Shown here: positions 47,206 to 55,420 of the stretch, in pieces
Layout of the letters: each line of letters starts with the position of its first letter
Position numbering within the stretch: position 1 is the stretch's first letter
Source: Mycolicibacterium grossiae
GTDB taxonomy: Bacteria > Actinomycetota > Actinomycetes > Mycobacteriales > Mycobacteriaceae
Assembly: GCF_008329645.1 (NCBI RefSeq)
Contig: NZ_CP043474.1
Span: forward strand, 4,526,001 to 4,590,000
Length of the DNA stretch: 64,000 nucleotides
Direction: 5' to 3'
Notes under the pieces: model-generated
The model's database searches: none
Told to the model about the DNA's origin: nothing
What the model saw: the letters and a program-made list of their open reading frames with translations, nothing else
Made by a program: the position numbers and the translations under genes

Positions 47206-47598
47206 CTAACTCTCCGCGGGTTTCACCGCCAGCACCGGTTTCGGACATTCGAGCAGCACCTGCTGTGACACGCTCCCCAACAGCAGCTTGCCGACGGGAT
47301 TGCGGTGCTTCACGCCGATCACCAGCAGCTCGGCCTCCGGTCGCTCCATGGCGGCGAGCAGTTCCCCGGCCGCATCGACGCCGACCGGTTGGACGAACTC
47401 CGACGGCACGCCGGACGACGCGAGCCGTGCCGTGACGTCGCGGGCGCGGTCACCCTGGGCGAAGGCCGGGTCGGCGTAGGAGTCCCCCGCCGTCGAGTTG
47501 ATGACCAGGACGCCGGTGTCGCGCAGCCGCGCCTCGGCGATGCCGTGGTCCAGCGCGGCCTGCCCGAAGGCGTCGGCGGTGTATCCAATGACGATCAC
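47206..47598 (-). CDS. Universal stress protein (UspA family), single domain
   Basis: This 130-residue Usp protein keeps the C-terminal nucleotide-binding segment, VIGVKHRNPVGKLLLGSVSQQVLLE in spirit of G-x2-G-x9-G-S, although the first Gly pair is altered (HRNP in place of GRGG). ATP binding is therefore uncertain. GTG 47598 has GAGGAG just upstream; an in-frame start further left is less supported. It is the last gene of the tct operon, 28 bp after tctA. Co-transcription with a transporter is seen for several Usp genes. Confidence 0.85.
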   Translation of the reverse strand: MIVIGYTADAFGQAALDHGIAEARLRDTGVLVINSTAGDSYADPAFAQGDRARDVTARLASSGVPSEFVQPVGVDAAGELLAAMERPEAELLVIGVKHRNPVGKLLLGSVSQQVLLECPKPVLAVKPAES

Positions 47599-47626
47599 TG
47601 GTTCTCCTCGCGTAGGCGTTCGTCGG

Positions 47627-49168
47627 TCACTGCTGGGCCGCCTTCTCGCGTTGGTCGCGGTCGTCCTCGACGACCAGCAGGGTCTCCTCGTCACGGTGCA
47701 GCAGGCGCAGGACCAGCGGGATCAGCAGGAGGATCGCCATCGCGACGTAGGTGCCGATCGCCACCGGCTCGGTGAACAGGCTGCCCCACTCACCGCCGCC
47801 CAGCTGCAGGCTCTGTCGCAGCTGACGTTCGATGCGCGGCCCGAGGATGACGCCGATGATCAACGGCAGCACGGGAAGTCCGAAGCGCCGCATCATCAGA
47901 CCGAGCAGGCCGAAGATGAGCAGCAGCGCCAGATCGAGCGGCTGGAGGTTGACCGCGAACGCACCGAGCGTCGCGAAGAACAGGATGCCGGCGTAGAGGT
48001 ACGGCCGGGGCGTGCGGAGCAGCTTCGCCCACAGCGGCGCCAGCGGCAGGTTCAGTGCCAGCAGCAGGAAGTTGCCGATGAACAGGCTGGCGATGAGCGT
48101 CCAGATGAGCAGCGGCTCCTTTTCGAACAGCGTGGGGCCGGGCTGGATGCCGTAGGACACGAACGCGGTGAGCATCACCGCTGCGGTGGCGTTGGTCGGC
48201 AGTCCGAGCGAGAGCATGGGCACCAACGTGCCTGCCGCCGAGGCGTTGTTGGCCGCCTCGGGTCCCGCGACGCCCTCGATGGCACCCTTGCCGAACTGCT
48301 CGGGATTCTTGCTCAGCTTCTTCTCGGTGATGTAGCTGAGGAAGGTCGGCAGCTCCGCGCCACCGGCGGGCAACGCGCCGAAGGGGAATCCGTACGCCGT
48401 ACCGCGCAACCACGGCTTCCACGATCGCTTGAAGTCGTCCTTGCCCATCCACGGCCGACCGACCGGGATGACCTCGGCCGGACGACGGCGCAAGTGGGCG
48501 GCGACCCACAGGGCCTCACCGAGTGCGAAGATCGCGACCGCGATGACGACGATGTCGATGCCGTCGGACAGCTGCGGGATGCCGAACGTGGCACGCGGCT
48601 GACCCGTCAGGAAGTCGATGCCCACGATGCCGATCGCGAGCCCGAGCACCAGCGAGATCGCCCCGCGCAGTTTGGAACTGCCGAGCACTGCGGTGACCGC
48701 GACGAGCGCGAACAGCATGATCGCCAGGTACGACGGGGCGCCCAGCGTGACCGCGAACCGGGAGATGACCGGAGCGAACGCAGCGAGCAGCGTCGTGCCG
48801 ATGGCGCCGGCCACGAACGACCCGATGGCCGCGGTGGCGAGCGCCTGCGCGGCCCGGCCCGCCTTGGCCATCTTGTTGCCCTCGATCGCGGTGATCACCG
48901 AGGACGATTCGCCCGGCGTATTCAACAGGATCGACGTCGTCGAGCCGCCGTACATGCCGCCGTAGAAGATGCCCGCGAACATGATGAACGCGGCACTGGG
49001 GCTGACGTTGTAGGTGATCGGCAGCAGCAGTGCCACCGTCATCGCGGGACCGATGCCGGGCAGCACGCCCACGGCGGTGCCCAGCAGCACGCCGATCACG
49101 GCGTACAGCAGGTTCATCGGGGTCGCCGCCTCGGCGAAGCCCTGCAGGAGCCAGTCGAAGTTGTTCAT
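47627..49168 (-). CDS. tctA: Tripartite tricarboxylate transporter permease, large subunit TctA
   Basis: TctA is the 513-residue, roughly 12-helix permease of a TTT transporter that takes up citrate-like tricarboxylates. Family segments are VGVLPGIGPAMTVALLLPIT (about 33-52), GIFYGGMYGGSTTSILLNTPGES in spirit of the conserved Gly-rich loop, and the second copy SLGLPTNATAAVML (about 323-336). The polar C-terminal tail is charged. ATG 49168 lies next to the tctB stop. The actual substrate cannot be decided from sequence. Confidence 0.95.
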   Translation of the reverse strand: MNNFDWLLQGFAEAATPMNLLYAVIGVLLGTAVGVLPGIGPAMTVALLLPITYNVSPSAAFIMFAGIFYGGMYGGSTTSILLNTPGESSSVITAIEGNKMAKAGRAAQALATAAIGSFVAGAIGTTLLAAFAPVISRFAVTLGAPSYLAIMLFALVAVTAVLGSSKLRGAISLVLGLAIGIVGIDFLTGQPRATFGIPQLSDGIDIVVIAVAIFALGEALWVAAHLRRRPAEVIPVGRPWMGKDDFKRSWKPWLRGTAYGFPFGALPAGGAELPTFLSYITEKKLSKNPEQFGKGAIEGVAGPEAANNASAAGTLVPMLSLGLPTNATAAVMLTAFVSYGIQPGPTLFEKEPLLIWTLIASLFIGNFLLLALNLPLAPLWAKLLRTPRPYLYAGILFFATLGAFAVNLQPLDLALLLIFGLLGLMMRRFGLPVLPLIIGVILGPRIERQLRQSLQLGGGEWGSLFTEPVAIGTYVAMAILLLIPLVLRLLHRDEETLLVVEDDRDQREKAAQQ

Positions 49169-49699
49169 CTAGAGGATTCCGTCCAAGATGCCTGCGGGCA
49201 GCGGGATTCCGAGCCCTGAATAGAACGCGTAGAAGCTGGCCAGCGCCAGGATCAGACCGATCCCGACGTTGCGCACGTAGTGCTTGCTGCCGAGGATCGT
49301 TGCCGCACCGCCGAAGAAGAGCGTGCTGGTGATGACCCAACCGAGCGGCTCGACCAGCAGGATCATCCCGACGAAACACGCGACGAGCAGGCCGACGGTC
49401 TTCCAGTCGCTCGGCATGTCCGGATCGATGTCCTCGCCCGCGTCGGCCTCGCCGCGCGAGCCGCGCGGGATCGCGATGGCCAGGACGACGGCCAGCACCA
49501 GCGCGGCGATGCCGATGACCATCGGGAAGAACGCCGGCCCGACGGGGTCGACCTTCGCGAACCCCTCGGGCAGGGTCATGGCATTCCACACCAGGAAGGC
49601 GCCCACGACGGCGAGCACCGCGACGACCAGGTACTGCGCGTAATCCACCCGCTTCTCGGTGTCCACCCGCTTCTCGGGCGACTGCTCGGGCGCGCTCAC
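49169..49699 (-). CDS. tctB: Tripartite tricarboxylate transporter, small subunit TctB
   Basis: TctB is the 176-residue, four-helix small membrane subunit of the same transporter. Helices lie near 22-45, 52-75, 104-135 and 145-168. Early TLPEGFAKVDPVGPAFFP is typical of the family. GTG 49699 overlaps the tctC stop by 4 bp; the longer open frame upstream runs inside tctC in another phase. A repeated KRVDTEKRVDY near residue 12 precedes helix 1. Confidence 0.9.
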   Translation of the reverse strand: MSAPEQSPEKRVDTEKRVDYAQYLVVAVLAVVGAFLVWNAMTLPEGFAKVDPVGPAFFPMVIGIAALVLAVVLAIAIPRGSRGEADAGEDIDPDMPSDWKTVGLLVACFVGMILLVEPLGWVITSTLFFGGAATILGSKHYVRNVGIGLILALASFYAFYSGLGIPLPAGILDGIL

Positions 49700-50679
49700 A
49701 GCAGGCCCAGTTCCGTCAACGTCGAGGACACCCGTTCGTCCTGATCGGTCAGGAACCGGTCGAACTCCTCGCCGGTGGCGAACGCGTCGCTCCAGCCGTT
49801 CTTCACCAGGGCTTCCTTCCATTCGTCGGTGGCGTGCAGTTCTTCGAGCACCTTCACGAGTGCGGCCCGGTCATCGGGCGAGATGTCCGGTGGTGCAAGC
49901 ACTCCGCGCCAGTTGGTGAAGGTCAGATCGATGCCGGCCTCCCGCAGGGTCGGGGCGTCGACGCCCTCGACCCGTTCGTCACCGGACACGGCGAGCACCC
50001 GCACCTGGCCGGCCTCGATCTGGTCGACGTATTCGCCCAGTCCCGAGGTGCCGACCGCGATCTTCTTGCCCAGCAGCGCGGTCAGCAGGTCGCCGCCGCC
50101 GTCGTAGGAGATGAAGTTGACCCGTCGGGGGTCGATGCCGGCGGCGCGGGCCGTCTCCATGGGGAACAGGTGGTCGGGTCCGCCGGGCGAGGACCCGCCG
50201 CCGACGGTCACCTTGGCCGGGTCGGCCTTCCACGCCGCGACGAGATCGGCCACCGTGCGAAACGGCGAATCGGCGGGGACCAGGATCCCCTCCTGCTCCT
50301 CGACCATGCGGGCCAGCGGGGTGGCGTCCGACGCACGCGCCTTCGAGCCGTTGGTGTACGTCGCACCGACGACGCCGAGACCCATCATCATCATCAGGTC
50401 GCCGTTGCCCCGCTCGTTCATCAGGCGCGCCATCGCGACGGTGCCGCCGGCGCCGATGACGTTGAACACCTCGACGCGGCCGGTGATGTCCCGGTCCTCC
50501 ATGATCTTGACCGCGGTGCGGGCCGTGAGGTCGTAGCCGCCGCCCGGGCTGTTGGGAACCATCATCCGCAGGCGGTGCATGCCCTCCGGATCGTCACCGC
50601 GGGTCACCCCGCATCCCGTCACCGCCGTGGCGAGCAGCAGCACCGCTGCCAGCCACCTCGTGAGGAGCCTCGTCGACAC
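49696..50679 (-). CDS. tctC: Tripartite tricarboxylate transporter substrate-binding lipoprotein TctC
   Basis: TctC is the extracytoplasmic binding protein, here a lipoprotein of 327 residues. The lipobox is VTGC with Cys23 when GTG 50679 is used; GAAGGGAC lies upstream. The Bug-family signatures are MVPNSPGGGYDLTAR (about 39-53), VFNVIGAGGTVA and TVGGGSSPGGPDHL. The C-terminal part has FTNWRGVLAPPDIS. As first gene of tctCBA-usp it would set operon expression. It is divergent from the sensor kinase gene across 89 bp. Confidence 0.93.
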   Translation of the reverse strand: MSTRLLTRWLAAVLLLATAVTGCGVTRGDDPEGMHRLRMMVPNSPGGGYDLTARTAVKIMEDRDITGRVEVFNVIGAGGTVAMARLMNERGNGDLMMMMGLGVVGATYTNGSKARASDATPLARMVEEQEGILVPADSPFRTVADLVAAWKADPAKVTVGGGSSPGGPDHLFPMETARAAGIDPRRVNFISYDGGGDLLTALLGKKIAVGTSGLGEYVDQIEAGQVRVLAVSGDERVEGVDAPTLREAGIDLTFTNWRGVLAPPDISPDDRAALVKVLEELHATDEWKEALVKNGWSDAFATGEEFDRFLTDQDERVSSTLTELGLL

Positions 50680-50724
50680 AGTCGTCCCTTCGTCGTGTGA
50701 TGCTGATTGATACTGGGGCCACAC

Positions 50725-50740
50725 AGTGATCCACGTCACT
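50725..50740. promoter_or_regulatory. CRP-like palindrome between tctC and the sensor kinase gene
   Basis: AGTGA-n6-TCACT fits the CRP/FNR consensus (TGTGA-n6-TCACA; mycobacterial CRP accepts A/T at the ends). It lies 46 bp upstream of the tctC start and 29 bp upstream of the kinase start. Control of tricarboxylate uptake by cAMP would make sense. It could also be the site of the CitB-type regulator. Confidence 0.5.
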
Positions 50741-50768
50741 CTTGCGGACGAAAAGGAAGTTTTGGTCG

Positions 50769-52376
50769 TTGAGTAAGCTCTCGGCGCGCAGCCTCGCCGG
50801 TCAGTTCCTGGCGTTCCAGCTGGTGGTGGTCCTCATCGTGCTGGGCGCGGTCGCGGCCGTGTCGGTGGCCCAGTCCTCGCACGAGTTCCGCGAGGTGCGG
50901 GGTCAGCGGATGATCGCGGTCGCGGAGAACCTCGCCTCCACGCCGATCGTGCGGGACCGCTACGCCGATCCGTTCGCCGCACGGGTGCTGGCGCCGGACG
51001 TCGACCGGGCCGTCGCGCTGTCGGGGGCGCGACTGGTGGAGATCACCGCCCCCGACGGCGTCGTGCGCGCGTCGTCGGACCCGTCCCGCGCCGGCGCGCG
51101 GGTGGCGTTCGGCGAGAGCCGCGTGGTGGAGGGCCGTGCATGGTCGGGCGACCTCGAGATCGACGGCCTGCACTCGCTGGTCGGGCAGGTACCGATCCTC
51201 GGGATCGACGGTGCGGTGCTCGCGGTGGTCACCGTCAGTGAGCCGTACCCCTCGGCGTGGCAGCTCCTCGGCGCCGCCGGCGAGCGGCTGCTGCTCTACC
51301 TGGGGCTGGGCGCCGCGCTGGGGCTGGTGGCGTCGTGGCTGCTGTCGCGGCGCATCAAGCGCCACACCCGCGGCCTGGAGGTCGCCGAGATCGCCGGCCT
51401 CGCCGATCATCGCGAGGCGCTGCTGCACAGCATCCGCGAGGGCGTCGTGGCCGTCGACGCCGAAGGACGGATCACGCTGCTCAACGACAGCGCCGTCGAG
51501 CTGCTCGACATCGCGGCCGACGCCGTCGGACGCCCCGTCACGTCGGTGAACCTCGACCCCGCGGTGAGCCGCTTCCTGCTGTCCGGGGAGGAGGGTACCG
51601 ACGTCGTGATCACCACGCGGACACGGGTTCTCGCGCTGAACCGGCGACCGGCCAGCACCGGTGGCCGGCGCATCGGTACCGTCACCACCATGCGCGACAG
51701 CACCGAGCTGGCGTCGATGCAGGGACAGCTGTCCTCGCACAAGAGCGTCACCGACACGCTGCGGGCGCAGACCCACGAGTTCGCCAACCAGTTGCACACC
51801 ATCAGCGGCCTGGTGCAGCTCGGCGAGTACGACGCCGTGCGCGACCTGGTCGGCACGCTCACCCGCAGGCGCGCCGAGATCAGCGACGCGGTGACCCGGC
51901 GCGTCAGCGACCCCGCCGTGGCGGCACTGCTGATCGCCAAGACGTCCCTGGCCGCCGAGAGCGGCGTCGCGCTCGAACTCGACGAGCACAGTCACCTCGC
52001 CGCGCTCCCGCCCGCCATCGCCACCGACGTGATCACGGTGCTGGGCAACCTGATCGACAACGCCGTGGACGTCTCGGAGGGGTCCGCCCGCGCGGCGGTG
52101 CGGGTGCGCATCGACGACCAGGACGGGTTGGTGCTGGTGGTCGCCGACTCCGGTCCCGGCGTGCCCGAGCACATGCGCGAAACGATCTTCGCGCGCGGCA
52201 TCACCAGCAAGCCGGAGGTGCCCGGCGGTCGCGGCATCGGTCTGGCGCTGGTGCGGCTGGTCAGCTCGCAGCTCGGCGGTTCGGTCGAGGTGTCCGACGG
52301 CCCCACCGGCGGTGCGGTCTTCGAGGTACGGCTGCCCGCGGTGCGCGCCGGCGAGCGGGTGACCGCCGGTGCGTGA
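50769..52376 (+). CDS. CitA/DcuS-family sensor histidine kinase
   Basis: This 535-residue membrane kinase probably senses extracellular di- or tricarboxylates for the tct operon. Transmembrane helix 1 is about 10-35. The extracytoplasmic sensor domain (about 36-165) begins SSHEFREVRGQRM, the alpha-helix of sCache/PAS-like CitA domains. Helix 2 is about 170-195, then a cytoplasmic PAS (about 210-310). The phospho-His is in RAQTHEFANQLHTISGLVQ, the CitA/DcuS variant. The HATPase has GNLIDNAVD, ADSGPGVP and GGRGIGLALV. TTG 50769 is chosen because AAGGAAG lies 9 nt upstream; TTG 50742 is an alternative. Confidence 0.9.
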   Translation: MSKLSARSLAGQFLAFQLVVVLIVLGAVAAVSVAQSSHEFREVRGQRMIAVAENLASTPIVRDRYADPFAARVLAPDVDRAVALSGARLVEITAPDGVVRASSDPSRAGARVAFGESRVVEGRAWSGDLEIDGLHSLVGQVPILGIDGAVLAVVTVSEPYPSAWQLLGAAGERLLLYLGLGAALGLVASWLLSRRIKRHTRGLEVAEIAGLADHREALLHSIREGVVAVDAEGRITLLNDSAVELLDIAADAVGRPVTSVNLDPAVSRFLLSGEEGTDVVITTRTRVLALNRRPASTGGRRIGTVTTMRDSTELASMQGQLSSHKSVTDTLRAQTHEFANQLHTISGLVQLGEYDAVRDLVGTLTRRRAEISDAVTRRVSDPAVAALLIAKTSLAAESGVALELDEHSHLAALPPAIATDVITVLGNLIDNAVDVSEGSARAAVRVRIDDQDGLVLVVADSGPGVPEHMRETIFARGITSKPEVPGGRGIGLALVRLVSSQLGGSVEVSDGPTGGAVFEVRLPAVRAGERVTAGA

Positions 52377-53034
52377 GGTCCTGGTGGTCGACGACGACTT
52401 CATGGTGGCCGACATCCACCGGCGCTTCGTGGACCGCGTCGAGGGCTTCCACGCCGTGGCGGTCGCGCGCACCGGCGCCGAGGCGCTCCGGCAGGCCGCC
52501 GCGCTGCATCCCGACCTCATCCTGCTCGACGTCTATCTGCCCGACATGACCGGTCTGGAGGTGCTGCAGCGCCTGCGCTCCGCAGGTGACGGGGTGGGCG
52601 TCATCATGATCACAGCCGCCCGCGAACTCGACACCGTGGCCGGCGCGTTGGACGGCGGGGCCGCCGACTACCTCATCAAGCCGTTCGAATTCGACCAGTT
52701 CCGAGGCAAACTCGAGGCGTTCGCCGCTCGGCAGGACGCGCTGCGCCACGGCGTGGGCGCCGACCAGTCCCTGATCGACGCGCTGTTCGGTGGCACCGCC
52801 GCCGGTCGGGCCGAGCAGCTGCCCAAGGGACTCGGTGCGGAGACCGGGCGACTGGTTCTCCGGGCCGTCGCCACCGCGGGCGAGGTGTCCGCCGCGGAGT
52901 GCGCGGAGCTGGTGGGCATCTCGCGGGTCAGCGCCCGGCGCTACCTCGAGCACTATCTGGCCGCGGGGGCGTTGGAGCTGCGCCTGCAGTACGGAGCCGG
53001 CAGGCCCGAGCGGCGCTACCGCCAGGCCGGCTGA
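52369..53034 (+). CDS. CitB/DcuR-family response regulator
   Basis: This 221-residue regulator is the partner of the kinase it overlaps by 8 bp. The receiver domain has acidic VVDDDFM, phospho-Asp54 in LILLDVYLPD, Thr in MITAA and Lys in LIKPFEFDQF. A linker leads to a C-terminal winged-helix of the CitB type (AECAELVGISRVSARRYLEHY, about 181-201). Its natural targets are likely the divergent tctCBA operon and itself. GTG 52369 is the start. Confidence 0.9.
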   Translation: MREVLVVDDDFMVADIHRRFVDRVEGFHAVAVARTGAEALRQAAALHPDLILLDVYLPDMTGLEVLQRLRSAGDGVGVIMITAARELDTVAGALDGGAADYLIKPFEFDQFRGKLEAFAARQDALRHGVGADQSLIDALFGGTAAGRAEQLPKGLGAETGRLVLRAVATAGEVSAAECAELVGISRVSARRYLEHYLAAGALELRLQYGAGRPERRYRQAG

Positions 53035-53038
53035 GCGC

Positions 53039-54631
53039 TCACCACCGGCCGCGCAGCCGGTCGCGGTAGGACCGGCCGTCGGGGTCGTACACGGCGCGGT
53101 ACACCGGCTGCGCCCACAACCGGGTGACGGCGGAGAGCCGTTCGGTGCGGTGCCGGCGCAGCCGCCCGGGCGGGCGCGGACCGGTCCGGCCGCCGTCGTA
53201 CCACGCGTCGAGCGCCGCCGCCGTCGACGTCACCGCTTCGACCGCCGCCAGCGGGTCCAGCAGATCGTCGTCGGCACTGCCGTCGGGGTCGCGGTCGAGG
53301 TGCTCGCGCAACAGCCGCAGCCGCAGGTCGCGGGCGAAGACGCGTGCCCCGTCGCCGGTGCCGGCCGGGTCGCGCGGCGCCCGCTCGTCGCGCGTGGCGT
53401 CGAGCACGGCGCAGGACAGTTCGCTGTCGTGCGTCCACGACCGACGGTTGAAGTTGTCACTGCCGACGCTGGCCCACACGTCGTCGACGACGCAGACCTT
53501 GGCGTGCACGTACACCGGTGTGCCGACGTGGTTCTCGAGGTCGAACACGTGCACCCGGTCCGGGCCGGCCGCACGGCACGCGTCGATCGCCTGCCTGCGC
53601 CCGATCAGATTGGGCGGCAACGAGAGTCGGCCGTCGACGTCGGGGTACCGCGGCACCACCGCAATCAGGTGCAGCTCCGGGTTGGCCCGCAGCGCCGCGG
53701 CGAACAGGTCGGCCACCTGCCGCGACCACAGATACTGGTCCTCGACGTAGATCAGGCGCCGCGCACGACGCACCGCCTTGGTGTAGCCCCGCGCGATGGT
53801 GCGCTCACCCGAGGGCGCGAAGGCGTACGAGAAGTGGGCATCGGGATACGTGCGCAGCGGCTGCACCGCGACCGACCCGCACGCCAGGGGCGGCGGCGGA
53901 CGCGGCGGCAGCCGGTCGGGCACCAGGTCCGCGCGGGTGAACTTGTCGCGCAGCCACGCCAGCGGCGACATCATGTCCAGCGGCGCGGGATCGGTCCAGC
54001 GCTCGCGGAACGTCGCATCGAGCGCGTCGACGATCGGCCCGTGCAGTTCCAGCTGGACGTCATGCCACGGCGGACGGTCGCCGTACGCCGCGGCCATCGC
54101 GATCGCGCACGGGTCGCCGAGGTGCTCGGCGTCGTCGCGGCGCGACTTGCACAGGTCGATGCCGCCGGCGAACGCCACGTCGCGCTCGGGTTCCGCGGGG
54201 TGCCGGATGACCACCAGCTTCTGGTGATGTGAACCGCCGAAGCGGACGCGCTGATCCAGCAGCACCTCGCCCCCGGCCGCCTCGATGGCCTCGCCGAAGT
54301 GCCGGTTCTCCTCCTCGCTGTACTGCAGCGCGTCGAGGTGCGACCGCCACACCAGTGCCTTGACCACCACGCCGCGTTCGGCGGCGGAGCTGAACAGTTC
54401 GGCCATCGTCGGCCCACCGTCGGCCGCCACCTGGTCGGGGTCCCCGCGCCAGTCGGTGAAGAACACGTAGTCGCCGGGCCCGCAGGCGTCGACCTCCTCC
54501 GCCAGGCGGGCAAAGTAGGTGGCGCCGTGCACCAGCGGTTCGGCGCGGTTGCCGTCGGTCCACGGCGGCAGGTCACTGTGCGGATTGCCCCGCTCGTCCG
54601 TGGTGAGGAACCACTCGGTCGGATCCGTCAC
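53039..54631 (-). CDS. Phospholipase D-like phosphodiesterase
   Basis: This 530-residue protein has two PLD catalytic halves. Motif 1 is GSHHQKLVVIRHP, where the HxK is present but the following Asp is shifted. Motif 2 is VHAKVCVVDDVWASVGSDNFN, a full HxKxxxxD with GSxN. No signal peptide is visible. GTG 54631 with GGAGGT 4 nt upstream is preferred over longer open frames. Substrates could be phospholipid or another phosphodiester. It is convergent with the CitB-type regulator gene (4-bp gap). Confidence 0.85.
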   Translation of the reverse strand: MTDPTEWFLTTDERGNPHSDLPPWTDGNRAEPLVHGATYFARLAEEVDACGPGDYVFFTDWRGDPDQVAADGGPTMAELFSSAAERGVVVKALVWRSHLDALQYSEEENRHFGEAIEAAGGEVLLDQRVRFGGSHHQKLVVIRHPAEPERDVAFAGGIDLCKSRRDDAEHLGDPCAIAMAAAYGDRPPWHDVQLELHGPIVDALDATFRERWTDPAPLDMMSPLAWLRDKFTRADLVPDRLPPRPPPPLACGSVAVQPLRTYPDAHFSYAFAPSGERTIARGYTKAVRRARRLIYVEDQYLWSRQVADLFAAALRANPELHLIAVVPRYPDVDGRLSLPPNLIGRRQAIDACRAAGPDRVHVFDLENHVGTPVYVHAKVCVVDDVWASVGSDNFNRRSWTHDSELSCAVLDATRDERAPRDPAGTGDGARVFARDLRLRLLREHLDRDPDGSADDDLLDPLAAVEAVTSTAAALDAWYDGGRTGPRPPGRLRRHRTERLSAVTRLWAQPVYRAVYDPDGRSYRDRLRGRW

Positions 54632-54657
54632 GCCACCTCCTGGTCGGTCCCGGTGCC

Positions 54658-54663
54658 TAGGAT
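54658..54663 (+). promoter_or_regulatory. -10 element before the amidotransferase gene
   Basis: TAGGAT is followed by 6 nt and GTG 54670, the start of a seven-codon open frame. By the spacing seen elsewhere in the window, transcription would begin at that GTG. Confidence 0.45.
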
Positions 54664-54669
54664 GCCAGG

Positions 54670-54690
54670 GTGAGCCCGCACGAGCGATGA
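54670..54690 (+). CDS. Possible leaderless mini-ORF (upstream ORF)
   Basis: Seven codons, GTG to TGA, would encode MSPHER. The GTG sits 6 nt after a TANNNT -10. The stop is 7 nt before GTG 54698 of the amidotransferase gene, in a different frame. Leaderless short ORFs ahead of genes are known in mycobacteria. Translation could be coupled or regulatory. It is short enough to occur by chance. Confidence 0.3.
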   Translation: MSPHER

Positions 54691-54697
54691 TGCCCCG

Positions 54698-55420
54698 GTG
54701 GCACCGACCGTCCTGTTCCTGCGCAACGAGCACATCGCCACCGAGGCCATGCTCGGCGAGGCCTTCGCCGAGTGCGGTTTCGACGTGGCGACCTTCGACG
54801 TCGTCCCGGCCGGGCACGCCGACGCACCCGACCTCGACGTGACCTTTCCCGACCCGCGCGCCTACGACGTCCTCGTCCCGCTCGGCGCGAGCTGGCCGGT
54901 GTACGGCGGCGCGCTGCGCTGGGTGGACGCCGAGATGGCGATGATGCGCGACGCCGCGGCCGCGGGCGTGGCGACGCTGGGCGTCTGCTTCGGCGGTCAA
55001 CTGCTCGCGCAGGCGTTCGGTGGCACGGTGTCGCGCTCCCCCGCCCCGGAAATCGGCTGGTACGAGGTGGCGTCAGCCGACGAGGACCTGGTCCCGGGCG
55101 GCCGCTGGTTCCAATGGCACTTCGACCGGTGGACGGTGCCGCCCGGCGCGACGGAGATCGCGCGCACGGCCGACGCATCGCAGGCCTTCGTGCTGGGCCG
55201 CACGCTGGCGCTGCAGTTCCACCCCGAACTCGACGAGGCGGTGCTGGAGACGTGGCTGGCAGCCGACCGCGACGGCGACGTCGTCGGCCTAGGGTTGAGC
55301 GCCGACGAACTACGCGCTGCGACAACGGAACTGACGCCGGACGCCGCCCTGCGGATCCGGCGCCTGGTCCGCGGGTTCACCCGGCGGCTGGTGCGCTCAG
55401 CCGTGCCCGAGCTGATGTGA
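54698..55420 (+). CDS. Class I glutamine amidotransferase-like protein
   Basis: This 240-residue protein has a GATase1 domain over about 1-190. The nucleophile elbow is LGVCFGGQLLA (Cys near 95) and the His-Glu pair is LQFHPELDE. PLGASWPVYGG supplies the oxyanion region. There is no fused synthase domain, so it resembles stand-alone GMP-synthase-like amidotransferases such as those acting on gamma-glutamyl or similar amides. The start is GTG 54698. Its end overlaps the convergent epimerase gene by 24 bp. Confidence 0.85.
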   Translation: MAPTVLFLRNEHIATEAMLGEAFAECGFDVATFDVVPAGHADAPDLDVTFPDPRAYDVLVPLGASWPVYGGALRWVDAEMAMMRDAAAAGVATLGVCFGGQLLAQAFGGTVSRSPAPEIGWYEVASADEDLVPGGRWFQWHFDRWTVPPGATEIARTADASQAFVLGRTLALQFHPELDEAVLETWLAADRDGDVVGLGLSADELRAATTELTPDAALRIRRLVRGFTRRLVRSAVPELM

